Below are positions 61,707 through 64,000 of a DNA stretch of 64,000 bases, piece after piece. Every line of letters begins with the position of its first letter. Within the stretch, counting starts at the first letter, position 1. Source of the DNA: LSCE01 sp050485425 (GTDB lineage: Bacteria > Pseudomonadota > Gammaproteobacteria > Nitrococcales > Aquisalimonadaceae); assembly GCA_050485425.1 (NCBI GenBank), contig JBJHBJ010000014.1, forward strand, positions 1 to 64,000. The letters run 5' to 3'. The position numbers and the translations under genes are program-made. Below the pieces are notes generated by a model. The model did not search any database. It saw nothing but the letters and a program-made list of their open reading frames with translations, and had not been told where the DNA came from.

Positions 61707-62713
61707 CGCTTCCTCACCAGGTTCACGAAAATCTCCTCCAGCGAACTCTGTTTTGTACGCAGGTCCTTGAATTCGATGCCGGCCTGATGCAGATCCCGCA
61801 GCAATTCCGGAATGCCCGTGCTTTCCTTCTGCGTATCGTAGGTGTACACCAGTTCGTGGCCTTCCGCTGCCAGCTCCAGGCGGTGCGCGCGCAGGTCGCC
61901 CGGCACCTCGCCCAGCGGAGCGTGCAGTTGCAGGACCAGTTCCTTGCTGCCGAGTTTCTCCATTAGCGCGCGCTTCTCCTCCACCAGGATGATCTCGCCA
62001 TTGCTGATCACCCCTACCCGATCGGCCATCTCCTCCGCTTCATCGATGTAGTGCGTGGTCAGGATAATGGTCACCCCGCTGGCGCGCAGCGAACGGACCA
62101 CATCCCACATTTCGCGCCGCAGTTCCACATCCACGCCGGCCGTGGGTTCGTCCAGGAACAGGATACTGGGCTCGTGGGACAGTGCCTTGGCAATCAGCAC
62201 ACGGCGCTTCATGCCGCCGGAGAGCATCATCATCTGGTTGTCACGTTTGTCCCAGAGCGCGAGATCCCGCAATACCCTCTCGATATGCGTCGGGTTCGGC
62301 GGCTTGCCGAACAGACCGCGGCTGAAGCTCACCATGGACCATACCGTCTCGAAGGCGTTGTTGGTGAGTTCCTGCGGCACCAGCCCGATGATCGAGCGCG
62401 CCGCCCGGTAATCCCGGACGATATCGTGCCCTTCCACCAGGACACGGCCGTCGCTGGCATTGACGATCCCGCAGATAATGCTGATCAGCGTTGTCTTTCC
62501 GGCGCCGTTGGGTCCGAGCAGTGCAAAGATCTCACCGCGACGGATCTCCAGGTTCACGTTCTTCAGTGCCTGGAAGCCCGAGTCATAGGTTTTCGAGAGG
62601 CCGGCTACGGAGATGGCCGGCGTAGGGAGCACAGACACGGAGGCATCGCGTTGTCCGGTATCGCTGTCCACCGTTTCGGCGTTGCGCTGGCGAATCTGGT
62701 GATCACTGCTCAT
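61703..62713 (-). CDS. ABC transporter ATP-binding protein
   Basis: A 336-residue ATPase of the YadG/DrrA-like exporter type. Walker A is L-G-P-N-G-A-G-K-T-T, the signature is L-S-G-G-M-K-R-R, and Walker B is I-L-F-L-D-E-P-T-A-G-V-D. The first 40 residues are polar and not part of the fold. The start is taken as ATG 62711-62713: the predicted SoxR-controlled transcript begins near 62743, so the earlier in-frame ATG at 62764 lies upstream of the mRNA. Confidence 0.92.
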   Translation of the reverse strand: MSSDHQIRQRNAETVDSDTGQRDASVSVLPTPAISVAGLSKTYDSGFQALKNVNLEIRRGEIFALLGPNGAGKTTLISIICGIVNASDGRVLVEGHDIVRDYRAARSIIGLVPQELTNNAFETVWSMVSFSRGLFGKPPNPTHIERVLRDLALWDKRDNQMMMLSGGMKRRVLIAKALSHEPSILFLDEPTAGVDVELRREMWDVVRSLRASGVTIILTTHYIDEAEEMADRVGVISNGEIILVEEKRALMEKLGSKELVLQLHAPLGEVPGDLRAHRLELAAEGHELVYTYDTQKESTGIPELLRDLHQAGIEFKDLRTKQSSLEEIFVNLVRKR

Positions 62714-62749
62714 TGGCGTGTTGCCTGTCTTGATTGCCGGGAGGTGCGG

Positions 62750-62780
62750 AGTGTAGAACCTCAACTGAACCTGAGGTAAA
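62750..62780 (-). promoter_or_regulatory. SoxR-controlled promoter of the ABC exporter operon
   Basis: On the minus strand: -35 TTTACC (62775-62780), a 19-bp spacer and -10 TACACT (62750-62755). The spacer holds an 18-bp dyad, CCTCAACTGAACCTGAGG in plus-strand order (62759-62776), matching 15 of 18 positions of the SoxR box in the E. coli soxS promoter as I remember it. The over-long 19-bp spacer is the hallmark of MerR-family activated promoters. soxR itself lies 240 bp away, divergent. Confidence 0.9.
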
Positions 62781-62820
62781 GCCCTTCAGGACGCATTGGC
62801 GTCATCGCCTCCTGAAGGGC
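62781..62820. repeat. 11-bp perfect inverted repeat beside the SoxR promoter
   Basis: GCCCTTCAGGA (62781-62791) and TCCTGAAGGGC (62810-62820) flank an 18-nt loop, directly abutting the -35 element of the exporter promoter. There is no clear T-tract. It may be an operator for a second regulator, a transcription attenuator or an upstream insulator. Confidence 0.65.
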
Positions 62821-62892
62821 ATTCGGACAGTCTACCATCGGTGGCCATATCGGAACGCCGGCGGTAGAGAAAACGCTGACGCATCCACTGCC

Positions 62893-62933
62893 GCAAGGCG
62901 CCACAGGTAGAGCCACGACCCGTGGCGCCTTGC
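62893..62933. repeat. 12-bp perfect inverted repeat upstream of soxR
   Basis: GCAAGGCGCCAC (62893-62904) and GTGGCGCCTTGC (62922-62933) flank a 17-nt loop. Stem and loop sizes resemble the hairpin at 62781-62820, though the sequences differ. It lies about 90 bp before the soxR start, and no soxR promoter is obvious nearby. Confidence 0.65.
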
Positions 62934-63019
62934 CTGGCCACGAACGACAACCGGTCCCGAACGCGACAGCGTGAATATTTCAGCGCCTCCCCAGGAGAAC
63001 ACAACACAAGGAAACGCCG

Positions 63020-63481
63020 ATGAGCAAGCGCACAAACGAAAGTATCAACAAGATCCTGACCGTGGGACAGGTAGCCAGACGCAGCGGCGTTGCGGTCTCC
63101 GCCATTCATTTCTATGAGTCGAAGGGGCTGATCAAGAGCTGGCGCAATGCGGGCAACCAGCGCCGGTATCCGCGGGACGTCCTGCGCCGCGTCGCCATCA
63201 TCAAGGTGGCACAACGGACCGGAATTCCGCTCGCCGCCATTCGTGATGCACTCTCCAGCCTACCGGAGGGACGCACGCCCACCGCAGAGGACTGGGCGAA
63301 ACTCTCCACCTGCTGGAAAGCCGACCTGGAAGACCGGATCGAACGCCTGACGCGGATGCGGGACCAACTCGACCAATGCATCGGCTGCGGCTGCCTGTCC
63401 CTGGAAAGCTGTCCCCTGCGCAACCCCTGGGATGAACTGGCCGAACAGGGGCCCGGCCCCCGCTTGCTGGACCCGGACTGA
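63020..63481 (+). CDS. soxR: Redox-sensing transcriptional activator SoxR
   Basis: A 153-residue MerR-family regulator. The winged helix-turn-helix is at residues about 14-45 (L-T-V-G-Q-V-A-R-R-S-G-V-A-V), then a dimer helix, and the 2Fe-2S site C-I-G-C-G-C-L-S-L-E-S-C near the C-terminus, all four Cys present. SoxR switches on its target when the cluster is oxidised by redox-cycling compounds. AAGGAAA precedes the ATG. No soxS is seen; here SoxR is predicted to control the divergent exporter operon directly, as in non-enteric bacteria. Confidence 0.96.
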   Translation: MSKRTNESINKILTVGQVARRSGVAVSAIHFYESKGLIKSWRNAGNQRRYPRDVLRRVAIIKVAQRTGIPLAAIRDALSSLPEGRTPTAEDWAKLSTCWKADLEDRIERLTRMRDQLDQCIGCGCLSLESCPLRNPWDELAEQGPGPRLLDPD

Positions 63482-63511
63482 AAAAAACAGCTCGGGCGCC
63501 CCCACAAGCCC
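63482..63511 (-). terminator. Possible terminator of dusA
   Basis: On the minus strand, a short GGGC/GCCC stem (63494-63497 and 63508-63511) is followed by a run of Ts (A-run at 63481-63487 on the plus strand). The stem is short, so the call is weak. Confidence 0.35.
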
Positions 63512-63531
63512 ATGCGCGCGGGTATCGGCGA

Positions 63532-64000
63532 TCAGCCCGCAAGTTGCTCCTGGACCTGCGGTCGCGGCACCAGTTCCGCCGCGCGCTGCAACACCTCCGC
63601 ACCCGCCCCCGGAAGGTGCGCATGCTCGCTGATGTAACGGCGATAGCGACGTGCGCCCGGCATCCCCTGGAACAAGCCCAACAGGTGCCGGCTCATCGCC
63701 GGCAGCGGAGTGCCTGCGGCAAGTTCCCGTTCGACGAACGGCAGATAGGCATCCAGCGCTTCGTGCCGCCCGCGGAGACCCGGCGCTGTGTCGAACAGCA
63801 ACCGGTCCACGTCCAGCAGCAAGCCGGGATTGTGGTAGGCAGCACGCCCGAGCATGACCCCATCCACCCGGGAAAGATGCTCGCGGCACTGTTCCAGCGT
63901 CTCGATACCGCCGTTGATGACGATCTCCAGCGCCGGGAAATCGCGCTTCAGTCGGTACACGCGATCATAATCCAGTGGCGGAATCTCGCGGTTCTGTTTC
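63532..64000 (-). CDS. dusA: tRNA-dihydrouridine synthase A (partial, 5' end outside window)
   Basis: The C-terminal 156 or so residues of a Dus enzyme; the gene runs off the right edge. N-R-E-I-P-P-L-D-Y-D-R-V at the edge, I-N-G-G-I and D-G-V-M-L-G-R-A-A-Y-H-N-P (FMN-phosphate binding) identify DusA, which reduces U20/U20a in tRNA. H-L-L-G-L-F-Q-G-M-P-G-A-R-R-Y-R-R-Y is the conserved helical-domain stretch. It converges with soxR. Confidence 0.93.
   Translation of the reverse strand, partial: KQNREIPPLDYDRVYRLKRDFPALEIVINGGIETLEQCREHLSRVDGVMLGRAAYHNPGLLLDVDRLLFDTAPGLRGRHEALDAYLPFVERELAAGTPLPAMSRHLLGLFQGMPGARRYRRYISEHAHLPGAGAEVLQRAAELVPRPQVQEQLAG

Overview
The window is a 64 kb stretch of a high-GC gammaproteobacterial chromosome. 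Gene order from pilZ-holB-tmk-mltG-pabC-fab through yceD, maf, sppA, rluC, rne, ptp, kdsB, lpxK, exbBD, comEC, lolDC, mfd and MTIP matches, from memory, the Pseudomonas/Chromatiales type of arrangement. The genus cannot be named from sequence alone; a Chromatiales/Ectothiorhodospiraceae-like organism is the best guess. No rRNA, tRNA, CRISPR array or intact insertion sequence was seen.

Left edge (1-5.8 kb) is accessory and visibly richer in A+T. It holds a possible transposase tail, a tiny hypothetical gene, a cluster of hairpins and one very large gene fusing a DnaQ-type exonuclease fold, a RecQ helicase and a UvrD helicase. It ends at 5789-5816 in a near-perfect dif site, the XerC/XerD target at the replication terminus. 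An accessory gene abutting dif suggests a Xer-integrated element and makes the tri-domain helicase the best candidate for a poorly described (possibly defence) system.

Core block A (5.9-21.9 kb): azlC-azlD-class V aminotransferase; then, on the minus strand, a long lipid/cell-envelope/replication block read from yceD: yceD-rpmF-plsX-fabH-fabD-fabG-acpP-fabF-pabC-mltG-tmk-holB-pilZ-ycfH. A consensus sigma70 promoter sits so close to yceD that the mRNA should be almost leaderless. maf, sppA and rluC follow. Core block B (22-34.5 kb): rne with its own promoter and a long 5' UTR, a shared bidirectional terminator, ptp-kdsB-lpxK-exbD-exbB, a comEC interrupted by one in-frame amber codon, a DUF2062 gene, lolD with a single lolC/E-type permease, and sfsA.

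Block C (34.6-46.6 kb): agmatine-to-putrescine genes (aguA, aguB), a type I-beta DAHP synthase, mfd-csiV, a purine salvage pair (hpt and methylthioinosine phosphorylase), rhlB and an acyl-CoA dehydrogenase. Block D (46.7-58.2 kb): acpH, a lipoprotein, a patatin-like protein, an alpha/beta hydrolase with Asp at the nucleophile elbow, an outer-membrane barrel, mazG, a TetR regulator, a TPR lipoprotein, ispG, thiD with an acyl-CoA ligase, tatD and yjbQ.

Right edge (58.2-64 kb): an ECF42-type sigma factor with its DGPF/YCII partner, then an ABC-2 exporter operon with a lipoprotein hydrolase, divergent from soxR. The exporter promoter is a textbook SoxR promoter (18-bp box in a 19-bp spacer), so this is a readable redox-controlled efflux unit. 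The window ends inside dusA.
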